From assembly GCA_023423935.1 (NCBI GenBank), contig JAFAEQ010000052.1, positions 43,156 to 107,155 on the forward strand: DNA of 64,000 nt. The letters are read 5' to 3'. How positions within the stretch are numbered: the first letter of the stretch is position 1; the number at the start of each line of letters is the position of its first letter. Shown piece after piece: positions 16,421 to 25,595 of the stretch. This stretch comes from Pseudomonadota bacterium (GTDB lineage Bacteria > Pseudomonadota > Gammaproteobacteria > Steroidobacterales > Steroidobacteraceae). The notes under the pieces were generated by a model. It was not told the origin of the DNA, did not search any database, and saw nothing but the letters and a program-made list of their open reading frames with translations. The translations under genes were made by a program, and so were the position numbers.

Positions 16421-18370
16421 TCAAATCTTGGGCTTGTTCATCCGCTCACGCACCAGACTGTCGACGACGCTTGGGTCTGCGAGGGTGGAGGTGTCGCCGA
16501 GTTGGTCGTGTTCGTTCGCGGCGATCTTGCGCAGGATGCGGCGCATGATTTTGCCGGAGCGGGTCTTCGGCAGGCTGGGTGCCCATTGAATGAAGTCGGG
16601 GGTGGCAATGGGTCCGATTTCCTTGCGGACCCAGTCGCGCAGTTCCGTGCGTAACGCTTCGTTCGATTCGGCGCCTGCGACGAGCGTGACGTACACGTAG
16701 ATGCCCGTGCCCTTGATGTCGTGAGGGAAGCCGACGGCTGCGGCTTCTGCGACTTTGGAATGGGCGACCATGGCGCTTTCGATTTCCGCCGTGCCCAGGC
16801 GATGGCCTGCGACGTTGAGCACGTCGTCGACGCGGCCGGTGATCCAGTAGTAGCCGTCTTCATCGCGCTTCACGCCGTCGCCGGTGAAATAGCGGCCGGG
16901 GAATGTCTTGAAGTATGTGTCGATGAATCGCTGGTGATCGCCGAAGACCGTGCGCATCTGACCGGGCCAGCTGTCGGTGATGATGAGGTTGCCTTCGCAT
17001 GCGCCGTCCAGCACGTTGCCTTCGTTGTCGACGACTGCAGGTTTCACGCCGAAGAACGGCAGCGTTGCGGAGCCCGGTTTCTGATCGATCGCACCGGGCA
17101 GGGGCGAAATCAGGATGCCGCCCGTTTCCGTCTGCCACCAGGTGTCGACGATCGGGCAGCGACCGTCGCCTACGACGCGGTGATACCACTCCCAGGCTTC
17201 TGGATTGATGGGCTCGCCGACCGAGCCCAGCAGTCGCAGCGATTTGCGCGACCAGAATTTCACGGGGTCCTCGCCCTCGCGCATCAATGCGCGGATGGCG
17301 GTCGGTGCCGTGTAGAAGATCGTGACGTTGTGCTTGTCGACCGACTGCCAGAAACGTCCGGCGTCGGGATAGTTCGGCACGCCTTCGAACATCACGGTGG
17401 TTGCGCCGTTCGCGAGCGGCCCGTAGACGACATAGCTGTGGCCGGTAACCCAGCCGACATCGGCCGTGCACCAGTAAACATCGTCCTCGCGCACGTCGAA
17501 CACGAGCTCATGTGTCATCGCTGCATACACGAGATAACCGCCGCTCGTGTGAAGCACGCCTTTCGGTTTACCGGTCGAGCCGGAGGTGTACAGGATGAAA
17601 AGCGGATCCTCGGCGTCGACCGCTTCGGGTGCGCATTCTTTCGGCTGAGCGCTGACCAGCGGCTCGAACCATTCATCGCGTTCGTACATCGGCACTCGCA
17701 CACCGGTGCGCTTGACGACGAGCACATGCTTCACGCAGTCCGTGCCCGGCGCTGTGAGGGCGACATCGACATTCGCTTTGAGCGGGATGCGCTTGCCGCC
17801 GCGAACGCCTTCGTCTGCCGTGATGACGATCGTGGAGCCGCAGTCCGCGATGCGGCCCGCCAGCGAATCGGCGGAGAAGCCGCCAAAGACTACGGAGTGA
17901 ACGGCGCCGATGCGTGCACATGCGAGCATGGCCACCGCAGCTTCAGGAATCATCGGCAGATAGATCGTGACGCGATCGCCTTTGCGCACGCCGAGTGACT
18001 TGAGCGCATTGGCGCACTGACAGACGCGCTCATAGAGCTGCCGGTAGGTGATGTGCTCGGCGAGTTTGGGATCGTCGCCTTCCCAGATGATGGCGGTCTT
18101 GTCGCCGCGTCGCGTCAGGTGACGGTCCAGACAATTCGCGGAGACATTGAGCTTGCCGTCATAGAACCAGCGGATACGGAAGTCGTGCTCGTCGAAGCTG
18201 GTATCCCGGACCTTCGAGTACGGCTGGATCCAGTCGATGCGCCGGCCCATGCGTGCCCAGAAGCCGTTCGGATCGCGCACGGACTCCTGATAGAGCCGCT
18301 GATAGTCGGCACTCTTCAGATGGGCGAGGGCAGCAAACTCTTCCGGGACTTTGTAGATTTTCTGGCTCAT
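16421..18370 (-). CDS. acs: acetyl-CoA synthetase (acetate-CoA ligase)
   Basis: A 649-residue AMP-forming ligase of normal Acs length, making acetyl-CoA from acetate, ATP and CoA in two steps. Seen: the Acs N-terminus (DYQRLYQESVRDPNGFWARMG), the phosphate-binding YTSGSTGKPKGVLHT, the VDTWWQTETGG motif, YFTGDGVKRDEDGYYWITGRVDDV, and the C-terminal PKTRSGKIMRRILRKIA, whose lysine is the acetylation-controlled catalytic residue. Lone gene; its stop is followed at once by a family A repeat arm. Confidence 0.96.
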   Translation of the reverse strand: MSQKIYKVPEEFAALAHLKSADYQRLYQESVRDPNGFWARMGRRIDWIQPYSKVRDTSFDEHDFRIRWFYDGKLNVSANCLDRHLTRRGDKTAIIWEGDDPKLAEHITYRQLYERVCQCANALKSLGVRKGDRVTIYLPMIPEAAVAMLACARIGAVHSVVFGGFSADSLAGRIADCGSTIVITADEGVRGGKRIPLKANVDVALTAPGTDCVKHVLVVKRTGVRVPMYERDEWFEPLVSAQPKECAPEAVDAEDPLFILYTSGSTGKPKGVLHTSGGYLVYAAMTHELVFDVREDDVYWCTADVGWVTGHSYVVYGPLANGATTVMFEGVPNYPDAGRFWQSVDKHNVTIFYTAPTAIRALMREGEDPVKFWSRKSLRLLGSVGEPINPEAWEWYHRVVGDGRCPIVDTWWQTETGGILISPLPGAIDQKPGSATLPFFGVKPAVVDNEGNVLDGACEGNLIITDSWPGQMRTVFGDHQRFIDTYFKTFPGRYFTGDGVKRDEDGYYWITGRVDDVLNVAGHRLGTAEIESAMVAHSKVAEAAAVGFPHDIKGTGIYVYVTLVAGAESNEALRTELRDWVRKEIGPIATPDFIQWAPSLPKTRSGKIMRRILRKIAANEHDQLGDTSTLADPSVVDSLVRERMNKPKI

Positions 18371-18580
18371 CGCAATCGACCGACCTCATAGGCGGAAGCC
18401 GAGCCTAGCGCAATCGAAACCGAAGGACGAGACGGACGGCCCCATGGACCGCAAAAAGGAAACGCAGGCCGGCCGCGGGTCAGTGGAGCAGGCCAGGCAC
18501 CTGCCCCGAACGGCCTTTGTCGTCAAACATAAATCCGATTCGTTGGCTCTTTCGATTCCGTCGGCGGACTTTGCGAGTTC
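18371..18580. other. intergenic region without recognised features
   Basis: About 210 bases between the HIT gene and acs, both on the minus strand. Nothing codes here; the part next to acs is expected to hold its promoter, but no confident element was seen. Confidence 0.4.
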
Positions 18581-18997
18581 CTACGTCAAGGCCTGACGTA
18601 CGCGCTCCGCATGCGCGGCGAGAACGGACGCCGGCGCCATCTCTCGCGAATGCGATTTGAGCTCCTTGCCTTCGTAGCAGGGAACGATGTGGAAATGAAT
18701 GTGGAACACGGTCTGACCGCCCGCGGGCTCATTGAACTGAATGATGCGCATGCCATCCGGATTGAATGCCGCCTGCACGGCCTTCGCGATCCGCTGCGTG
18801 ACGATGATCAGATTCGACAGCGCCGCCGGCTCGATGTCCAGAATCGTTCGCGCCTGGGTCTTCGGAATAACGAGCGTGTGCCCCTCCGACTGCGGCATCG
18901 CATCCATGAACGCAAGCGTCTGTGCGTCCTCATAGACCTTCGCCGCGGGAATCTCACCGCGCAGAATTTTCGCAAAGATGTTGTTGGAGTCGTACAT
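18581..18997 (-). CDS. HIT-family nucleotide hydrolase/transferase
   Basis: A 138-residue histidine-triad protein of the HinT/Fhit-like bacterial type. It opens MYDSNNIFAKILRGEIPAAKVYED, a typical HIT start, and holds the triad in VFHIHFHIVP (residues about 97-106). HIT proteins hydrolyse AMP-lysine or adenosine phosphoramidates. The ATG at 18997 is used; the frame extends upstream only because repeat family C is read through. Confidence 0.92.
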   Translation of the reverse strand: MYDSNNIFAKILRGEIPAAKVYEDAQTLAFMDAMPQSEGHTLVIPKTQARTILDIEPAALSNLIIVTQRIAKAVQAAFNPDGMRIIQFNEPAGGQTVFHIHFHIVPCYEGKELKSHSREMAPASVLAAHAERVRQALT

Positions 18998-19003
18998 GGC
19001 AGA

Positions 19004-19131
19004 AGCAATTAGTAATGAGCAATGAGCATTTAGCAAATTAGTAATGAGCAATTAGTAATGAGTAATGGGGGAATGAGTTCAGAGTCCGAGTGCTCCTAAT
19101 TGCTCATTACTAATTACTCATTACTCATTAA
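19004..19131. repeat. family C inverted pair (AGTAATGAGCAATTAG iterations)
   Basis: From 19004 the plus strand carries iterations of ATTAGTAATGAGCAAT with a 7-12 base step, and from about 19096 to 19131 the complement (TTGCTCATTACTAATTACTC). About 30 bases lie between the arms. The right arm starts directly after the stop codon of the DUF4404 gene and reads in its direction; the left arm abuts the start of the HIT gene. The A/T content is much higher than in neighbouring DNA. Confidence 0.85.
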
Positions 19132-19133
19132 AT

Positions 19134-19400
19134 TCAGATCCCCGCTTTCCCCAGAGCGTCCACCACGCGGAGCAGGGCCGCGCCGAGCGAGGGGTGCTCT
19201 GCTTCGAAGTGTACGGCGAGCTCATCGAGGCGTTCGACCAGGGTGTGATCGTCGGCTGTCCCGCCGGAGGAGCGTTCCAGCAGGCGCGTAATGTCGGTGA
19301 GCAATGTCATCAGCAGTTCGCGATCCGCACTGTCGATGCTGTCGAGCGCGTTCAGATCTGTATGCAGCGCCTGGATACGTTCGCGGACATGTGTGTTCAA
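19134..19400 (-). CDS. DUF4404 family protein
   Basis: An 88-residue soluble helical protein whose beginning (IQALHTDLNALDSIDSADRELL), middle and end (LAVHFEAEHPSLGAALLRVVDALGKAGI) follow the DUF4404 pattern over its whole length. No function is known for the family. The stop codon is followed at once by repeat family C. Confidence 0.9.
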   Translation of the reverse strand: MNTHVRERIQALHTDLNALDSIDSADRELLMTLLTDITRLLERSSGGTADDHTLVERLDELAVHFEAEHPSLGAALLRVVDALGKAGI

Positions 19401-19469
19401 GATCGGCTCCTGTTCGTTAGCGGCAAGGTGTCACGGTGCGCGGGCGGGATCAATAGCGATGAACGCAGC

Positions 19470-20255
19470 TCAGCGCGGGTTCATGACGTCGCGCCGTGCG
19501 TAGCCGGACGGAATCGCAAAGGCATGCGCCGGGATTGATTGCTTGCGGATCGACTTCAGGACTGTCTCGCTCACCACCTTGCCGCCGTCGAAATGTCTGG
19601 CCGATACGGGAATGCCGCCGAGCTTGTCGTAGTTCTGAAGCTGCCGGTCGAGTGTCTGCTTCAGCCATGGCGCAGCGAGATCCTTGAAAATCTCCTGAAT
19701 GAGCTGGCTCATGCGGGTGGCCGTCGACATGAGTTCGGGGCCGCCCTCTAGCGAAGCCGGTACGGCGACGCACAGCTGGTCGGTCACGACCGACTGTTCG
19801 ACGACCTCCACGTAATCGCACGGATATTGAGCGACCTTGCCTGTACGGCCGGTACGACGGATCTCCTGAACAGGCGGCGGTTGCATGTCCGGCAGGCTGC
19901 CCCCGAGCAGCTGCTCGATCTGCGCGCGTTGCTCGGGAGACATGGATGCCATGCGCTCCTGCAGCTGTTTGAGCGCTGGGTTCAGGGTGTCCGCCATCGC
20001 CTGGACGGTGGCGCGATCCATGTGCACATAGTTCTTATCGCGCGTGTTCACCACGAACAGTGTGTCGTCGCGAAAGATCGCAAAACCATCGTGATCGTCG
20101 CCGTGCATGCGAACCTTCCCGTCCTGTACCTGGGTCGTCGCGAGCGTCGTCGTATTGCGTGTGAGATCGCGCGTGGTCGTCTCGAGCACGGTGCCCGCCT
20201 GCGCTAGGGCGAGCGACACCAGCGATCCTGCAATCATCAGTGCACTTCGAATCAT
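19470..20255 (-). CDS. exported protein resembling DUF4412
   Basis: A 261-residue protein with a signal peptide (MIRSALMIAGSLVSLALAQA). The mature part has the DUF4412-like layout: VRMHGDDHDGFAIFRDDTLFVVNTRDKNYVHMD early, an R-T-G-x-T-G-K-V-x-Q-Y-P-C-D-Y-V motif in the centre, and a late segment that reads as an antiparallel sheet. Two cysteines (in QYPCDY and DQLCVAV) could form a disulfide. AGAGGA precedes the ATG by four bases. A periplasmic location is expected; function unknown. Confidence 0.7.
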   Translation of the reverse strand: MIRSALMIAGSLVSLALAQAGTVLETTTRDLTRNTTTLATTQVQDGKVRMHGDDHDGFAIFRDDTLFVVNTRDKNYVHMDRATVQAMADTLNPALKQLQERMASMSPEQRAQIEQLLGGSLPDMQPPPVQEIRRTGRTGKVAQYPCDYVEVVEQSVVTDQLCVAVPASLEGGPELMSTATRMSQLIQEIFKDLAAPWLKQTLDRQLQNYDKLGGIPVSARHFDGGKVVSETVLKSIRKQSIPAHAFAIPSGYARRDVMNPR

Positions 20256-20308
20256 GATGTCCTCTCGTTTGCTCAGGGCCAGGCTCGGGCAATGCGAACG
20301 TAACGTTC

Positions 20309-22843
20309 CTACCTGGGACGAGGTTTCGCGCGTGCCGTCGCGACGGCCGTGAGCGGATCGTCGGGCCAGTAGTGTTTCGGGTAGCGGCCCTTCAGTTCCT
20401 TCTTGACCTCCGCATAACCGCGCGCCCAGAAGCTTTCCAGATCGCGAGTCACCTGTACGGGACGATGTGCGGGCGACAGCAATTGCAACGTGAGCGGCAC
20501 CGAACCGTTGCCGAGCTTCGGAGTCGAGCGCATGCCGAACACTTCCTGCAACCGGACCGCGACGTGCGGCGAATCGCCGCTGTAGTCGATCGGGATGCGC
20601 GAACCGCTCGGCACGTCGAGATGTGTCGGTGCAAGCTCGTTCAATCGCTGCTGTTGCTCCCAGTCCAGCAGCGACATCAGCGCCTGATGCAGATCGAGGC
20701 GATTGAGATGATCGCGACGGCTCATTCCTTCGAGCCACGGGGCCAGCCAGTCTTCGAGCGTGTTGAGCAGATGTTCGTCGGAGACATCGGGCCATTGCAC
20801 CGAGGCGCGCGTTTCCACCCGACGCGCGAACTGCATGCGCGTCTGCAAGGCCCGGCTCTGAGCGGTCCATGGCAATGCGGACAATCCCAGCTCGCGAATG
20901 CCGGTCATCAGGGCGGCTGCGACCTGCGCTGGATCGGCGTTCTCGAGCCGCCGGGATTCGAGACACAGCGCACCCAGCCAACGTTCGCGCTGCATGAGCA
21001 CGGCCTGTTCACGCGAGCTCCATTCGATGCGCTCGCGCGATTCGATATGGCCTGCGAAATCGTGCTCGAGATCGCTGCGATCGATCGGCGCCGCAAGCCG
21101 TACCGTCGCCTCACGTTCACCTGCGTCCAGATCGGCAACGACCAGAAATTCAGCCTTCGAGAGCCGCTGAATATTGTTGAGGCGGGCGCCTCTGCCATTG
21201 GTGAGCAGGAAGCGTCCCGACTCGCCGCGCGTCATGGCGATGCGATCCGGATACGCGAGTGCAAGAACTCGGCCGACGTCATCGCTGCCTGGTTTCTCTG
21301 GCCTTGCAGGAGAGCTCCGTTCTATCTGTCGATCGAGCAACTCCATCGAGCGTTGCACACGCTGACGTGCGCCGGCATCGAGCGTCATACCGGCAGGGGC
21401 TCGGCCTTCGCGTAAAGCGTCCACGCGCAATCGCAGATCCACATCGGGCTCGGCCACGGCACGCAACAGATCACGTTCGCCCAGCAGTGCTGCGATCGCG
21501 AGTGCAAGTCTGCGACCACCCAATTCCTCGCCGCGAACGATCATGTGCGCCAGGCGCGGATGGGTGCCGATGCGCGCGAGCGTGCGTCCATGCGCATTGA
21601 TGCGCCCGCTCTGGTCGAGGACGTCCAGATCGGCGAGCAGCTCGCGTGCCTGCGTGAAGGCCGCCGCGGGCGGGGGATCGAGCCATTGCAGACTGCCAGG
21701 ATCGGCAATGCCCCAGTTCGCGAGCTCGAGCGCAAGCGGTGCGAGATCCGATTCGAGAATTTCCGCAGGCGCATGGGCTGCGAGCATCGACTGTTCCGTT
21801 TCGGACCATAGTCGATAGCACACGCCGGCTTCGAGTCGGCCCGCGCGTCCGCGTCGCTGCTCGGCGGAGGCTTTGGAAATGCGGACCGTCTCCAGGCGAT
21901 TCATCCCGGTCGCAGGATCGAATCGCGAGCGCCGAGCCAGACCCGAATCCACCACGATCCGCACGCCTTCGATCGTAAGGCTGGTTTCCGCGATGTTGGT
22001 CGCCAGTACGATCTTGCGCTGCCCGCGTTCGCTCGGACGGATCGCGGCATCCTGTTGCTCGACGGCCAGCTCGCCGTACAGTGGAAACACTCGCGTGCCG
22101 GCAGGAAGCGCAGAATCTTCGAGCATGCGCTGTGCTCGGCGTATCTCACCCTGTCCCGGCAGGAATACCAGCACATCGCCGGATTCGTCCTCGATCGCAC
22201 GACGGGTCACCTGTGCTGCAATCGCCACAATGTCATCGTCCATCCGTGAAGTGCGCGCAGTGGCAGGGCGTTCGCGATAGTGGGTGGCGACCGGAAACAT
22301 GCGACCGCTCGAAGTGACGATCGCGGCATCGCCGAGCAGCTTCGCCACGGCCTGACCGTCGAGCGTCGCCGACATCACCAGAAGCTTCAGATCCTCGCGC
22401 AGCGTCTGCTGCGAATCGAGCGTGAGTGCCAGTCCAAGATCCGCTTGCAGACTGCGCTCATGAAATTCATCGAAGATGACGAGCGCCACGCCTTCGATCG
22501 CAGCATCGCGTTGCAACCAGCGCGTCAGAATCCCTTCGGTGACCACCTCGACCCGCGTGCGGGCGCTGACCTTGCTGTCCAACCGGGTGCGATAACCAAC
22601 CGTTCGACCGACCGGCTCATCGAGCAACTGCGACATGCGCGTTGCCACCGCACGAGCGGCCAGCCTGCGCGGCTCGAGCATGACGATCCTTGAATCCCCG
22701 AGCCACGCCTCATCGAGCAGCGCAAGCGGCACGAGCGTCGACTTACCCGCACCCGGCGGCGCCTGCAGTACGGCATTGCGTCCGCGCCGCAGCTCATCTT
22801 TGAGCTGCGGCAGCACTTCGGTAACGGGAAGGGAAGGGAGCAT
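20309..22843 (-). CDS. hrpB: ATP-dependent helicase HrpB
   Basis: An 844-residue DExH helicase. Walker A QAPPGAGKST lies near residue 33, DEFHER is the DExH box, TNIAETSLTIEGVRIVVDSGL and RRGRAGRLEAG are helicase motifs V and VI, and the C-terminal HrpB region (QxLLSPAHRPVQVTRDLESFW, then YPKHYWPDDP) ends the protein. Length and order match HrpB. Role in RNA metabolism is presumed from family; in Xanthomonads homologues affect mRNA processing and virulence. The start is MLPSLPVTEVLP at 22843; an extension upstream would read through the family A repeat. Confidence 0.93.
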   Translation of the reverse strand: MLPSLPVTEVLPQLKDELRRGRNAVLQAPPGAGKSTLVPLALLDEAWLGDSRIVMLEPRRLAARAVATRMSQLLDEPVGRTVGYRTRLDSKVSARTRVEVVTEGILTRWLQRDAAIEGVALVIFDEFHERSLQADLGLALTLDSQQTLREDLKLLVMSATLDGQAVAKLLGDAAIVTSSGRMFPVATHYRERPATARTSRMDDDIVAIAAQVTRRAIEDESGDVLVFLPGQGEIRRAQRMLEDSALPAGTRVFPLYGELAVEQQDAAIRPSERGQRKIVLATNIAETSLTIEGVRIVVDSGLARRSRFDPATGMNRLETVRISKASAEQRRGRAGRLEAGVCYRLWSETEQSMLAAHAPAEILESDLAPLALELANWGIADPGSLQWLDPPPAAAFTQARELLADLDVLDQSGRINAHGRTLARIGTHPRLAHMIVRGEELGGRRLALAIAALLGERDLLRAVAEPDVDLRLRVDALREGRAPAGMTLDAGARQRVQRSMELLDRQIERSSPARPEKPGSDDVGRVLALAYPDRIAMTRGESGRFLLTNGRGARLNNIQRLSKAEFLVVADLDAGEREATVRLAAPIDRSDLEHDFAGHIESRERIEWSSREQAVLMQRERWLGALCLESRRLENADPAQVAAALMTGIRELGLSALPWTAQSRALQTRMQFARRVETRASVQWPDVSDEHLLNTLEDWLAPWLEGMSRRDHLNRLDLHQALMSLLDWEQQQRLNELAPTHLDVPSGSRIPIDYSGDSPHVAVRLQEVFGMRSTPKLGNGSVPLTLQLLSPAHRPVQVTRDLESFWARGYAEVKKELKGRYPKHYWPDDPLTAVATARAKPRPR

Positions 22844-22970
22844 GTGGAGCCGCAAAGACCGCAAAAGGAACAAGGGCACTCGAGCCGCCAGCATGGCGGA
22901 GTTCGATACCTTATCCGGCCGCTCGGCTCTTCACACGTCTTGTCTTTTTTGCGGTCTTTGCGGCAGTCCG
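22844..22970. repeat. family A inverted pair between hrpB and the OmpA-fusion gene
   Basis: GCCGCAAAGACCGC at 22849 and its complement at 22951 enclose about 85 bases. The right arm begins about 14 bases after the stop codon of the OmpA-fusion gene and reads in that gene's direction; the left arm touches the start codon of hrpB. Confidence 0.85.
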
Positions 22971-22977
22971 GCGTTCT

Positions 22978-24678
22978 TCACTCCAGCGTGAACCACTGGA
23001 CCTCGACGCGGCGGTTCAGGTTGCTGTCGGGGCTGGCGGGTTCTTCCCAGCCGCGGCCGACGGCTTCGAGTCGGGAGACATCGAGTTTCTTGTATTTCTC
23101 GGTGAGTGCGTCACGCACGGCTAGGGAGCGCTGGCGTGATAGTTCCATGGCCTTGAGCGCCATGCTCTTCACGAGTTGCTCGCCGCCCTGTTCGCGGAAT
23201 TCGTTTACGCGTGCGTTGTCGACATGGCCGCGCAGCAGCACGGTCGAGCCCGGGCTGACGGTGAGGAAGCGATTGATGGTGTCGAGATATTCCGCGTTCT
23301 GCGGCGCGCTGCGGTCGAGCACTGCGGAGTTCGGCTCGAAAAAGAAGCGGATGTCCTTGCTGAGCAGCGGGTCGCCTTCCAGCGATGCATTGGTCGAGGT
23401 CTTGATCGGCGCAATCGCGATTTTCTGTTCGGCGAACAGTCCCTTGCCGGCGAGTGCATCGAGGAAGGAGGTATCGACGAAGCGCGCCGGATCGGTGGGG
23501 TTCTTGATGACGCTTCCGTACGAAAGCACCGAGGATTGAAAGATGCCGCCGAATGAACCGGCCGAATCGATCGTGCCGGCGAAGAATGCGCGGTTCTCGG
23601 GAAGGTTCGACAGATGCACGCGCGACAATTCATTGCGTGCGTCGGCTTCGCTCCAGCCGAAGGCTTTCGCAACGACGCCGATGTTCTGCGCCTGCTGGTC
23701 GCGCAGCCGGCGATTGCCTTCCAGAATTCCGTGCACCAGGCCGCGCACCATGTCCGGATGCGCCTTGGCAAATCCCTTGTTCACGGCGAGCACGTCTGCA
23801 ATCACGAGCAGATTGCGATTCGACACGAGCGCCTTCGCTTTGCCCGCGGATTTCTCGACGACTTCGTCGGTGCGCGGTGTCCAGCCTACGCAGCCATTGA
23901 GTCGCGGCGATGAGCGCGTGAGCTCATGTGCGTAGGCGTCGCACGCGATGAATGCATCGTCATAGAAGACGAGTCCGAGATGTCCGGCCTCGGGTCGAGC
24001 ATCGAGATCGCGCAGGATCGAGATCGGCACGCCGGCTTCCTGTGCCAGATAGCGAATGAAGAATTCGCTTTCGTTGAACTGCGAGGCTGCGAGCACTTTG
24101 TCCGCGAGTTGGTTCACGGAGGCGATGCCGCGATCGACCACGACCATGTCGGCACCGCGCGAGTAGCCGATCTGCAGCGGTATCACGGCATCGAACTGGC
24201 GGCCGAGCACGGCAAGCGCATCCGTCGTCGTCGCTGTCGCCGCGAGGCGGCCATTGTTGAGTGGCGACCAGGTTTCGTCCTCGCTCTGGGTGATCTTCAC
24301 CTTGAACCCGTATTCCTTGGCGAAAAAGGAATCGGGATTGGGTTCGAGACCGCCGTTCGCAACGATCAATCCGCCGTAACCTGCGTACTCGCTGATGTCG
24401 ATCTGCAACGTATTGTCTTTGGGCTCATACGTCGCCGCCGCTTCCAGGGTCGGTGTGCCGTCGACGGGCTCGATCGGCGCTGGCGCATCGCCATCCGGTT
24501 CGCCGCGCTGGACGGCGCTTGCGGACTCAGATCGCGCGGTGCCGTTTTCCTCCTTCTTGCCGAGCAGCAGATAGGCGCCGAGTGCGATCAGCCCGACAAA
24601 CAGCAGCAACGTGATCACATTGCCCGCGGCCGAGCCCCGTGCTCTGTTCCGTTGCGGTATCCGTCGATACGAAGTCAT
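22978..24678 (-). CDS. membrane-anchored solute-binding protein fused to an OmpA domain
   Basis: A 566-residue fusion. One transmembrane helix (about 19-40, ITLLLFVGLIALGAYLLLG) anchors it in the inner membrane; a Glu/Ser/Pro linker follows, then a TauA/SsuA-like periplasmic binding domain (about 90-395, with the ADVLAVNKGFAKAHPDMVRGL segment) and an OmpA-type peptidoglycan-binding domain (about 435-566) with GHVDNAR and NLNRRVEVQW. AGGAG is seven bases before the ATG at 24678. Last gene of a four-gene module with a PspA-like protein. Role inferred: a peptidoglycan-tethered sensor. No ABC permease is nearby, so transport is unlikely. Confidence 0.85.
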   Translation of the reverse strand: MTSYRRIPQRNRARGSAAGNVITLLLFVGLIALGAYLLLGKKEENGTARSESASAVQRGEPDGDAPAPIEPVDGTPTLEAAATYEPKDNTLQIDISEYAGYGGLIVANGGLEPNPDSFFAKEYGFKVKITQSEDETWSPLNNGRLAATATTTDALAVLGRQFDAVIPLQIGYSRGADMVVVDRGIASVNQLADKVLAASQFNESEFFIRYLAQEAGVPISILRDLDARPEAGHLGLVFYDDAFIACDAYAHELTRSSPRLNGCVGWTPRTDEVVEKSAGKAKALVSNRNLLVIADVLAVNKGFAKAHPDMVRGLVHGILEGNRRLRDQQAQNIGVVAKAFGWSEADARNELSRVHLSNLPENRAFFAGTIDSAGSFGGIFQSSVLSYGSVIKNPTDPARFVDTSFLDALAGKGLFAEQKIAIAPIKTSTNASLEGDPLLSKDIRFFFEPNSAVLDRSAPQNAEYLDTINRFLTVSPGSTVLLRGHVDNARVNEFREQGGEQLVKSMALKAMELSRQRSLAVRDALTEKYKKLDVSRLEAVGRGWEEPASPDSNLNRRVEVQWFTLE

Positions 24679-24737
24679 GTCCGTGCTCCTTTGCAGTTCA
24701 AACGGATTCACCCATCAGGTTCTGCGGTCCCGCGGCT

Positions 24738-25595
24738 TCACTGCGATACGCCGCTCGCGCGTCGCGATCTGCTCTTGTTCCTGGGGCTCAACAGCTCCGC
24801 CGGTGGCGGCTCGTCCGTGAGATCGTCCAGGCCGGCGAACAGCTCGCGCTGATCCTTGAGCCAGCGATTGGCCTCGTTCAGCGATGCAGAGAGCGCATCG
24901 AGCGAGGAGGCGACGCTGTGCTCGTCGGTCGCCAGCAACGCCTGCTCGCGCACGAGCGACACCTGCTGACGCAGTCGTTCCAGTTCCGCATCGACGAGCT
25001 CGCGGCGGCGCTGCGCGTCTGCGTGCGCTTCACGCCGAGAGCGGATGACATTGAGCTGCTGCTCGAGGCTGCGCCGCAGCTCATCGGTGATCTCATCTTT
25101 CGACAATCGCTCGATGAGGCGACGTTCCTGATCTTCCAGTCCGCGCTTCTCGCGATCGGCCGATGCGATGACCTGCAGCATGGATGCGCGCGCAGCGAGC
25201 AACTTGAGGTGTAGCCATGCCATCTGGCGTACATCGCGATTCTGCGATTCGGTGGCACCGGTGCGTGCGAGCAGCTCGACGATCTCCGCCGCCTCATGCT
25301 CGATCGATTCCTGCAACTGTCGTGCGCCGGCATCGAGACCTGAGATCAGCGCGCCATAGCGAGCGCCCCAATCCTGTTTGCCGCCTTCCGCATCGACTGC
25401 GGCGCGGAAGCGCGCGCTGCGCGACAGGGCCCACAGATACAGGCCTTCGAGGCCCGCGCCGATCAGCCAGAACGCGGGATTGAGCAGCGCGCCCAGCAAC
25501 ACGAATGCAGCCACGGCGAACCAGTTCGGCGGAATCGGCATGCCGAGTGGTTTTGCGTTGAATGCAGCGCCGAGATAGGAGCGTTGCGCCTTCAT
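24738..25595 (-). CDS. membrane protein with a long coiled coil
   Basis: A 285-residue protein of unknown family. Two close transmembrane helices lie at about residues 25-55 (WFAVAAFVLLGALLNPAFWLIGAGLEGLYLWAL region), followed by a mostly helical cytoplasmic part (about 75-265) rich in E, R, Q and L with coiled-coil heptads. No catalytic motif was found. Its ATG overlaps the last four bases of the AAA+ ATPase gene (ATGA), so the two are translated together. By position it could be the ATPase's membrane receptor or adaptor. Confidence 0.75.
   Translation of the reverse strand: MKAQRSYLGAAFNAKPLGMPIPPNWFAVAAFVLLGALLNPAFWLIGAGLEGLYLWALSRSARFRAAVDAEGGKQDWGARYGALISGLDAGARQLQESIEHEAAEIVELLARTGATESQNRDVRQMAWLHLKLLAARASMLQVIASADREKRGLEDQERRLIERLSKDEITDELRRSLEQQLNVIRSRREAHADAQRRRELVDAELERLRQQVSLVREQALLATDEHSVASSLDALSASLNEANRWLKDQRELFAGLDDLTDEPPPAELLSPRNKSRSRRASGVSQ

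Noticed and set aside
20256..20981. N-terminal extension of the DUF4412-like gene
   Set aside because: The extension is antisense to hrpB and basic; the signal peptide and ribosome-binding site mark the start at 20255.
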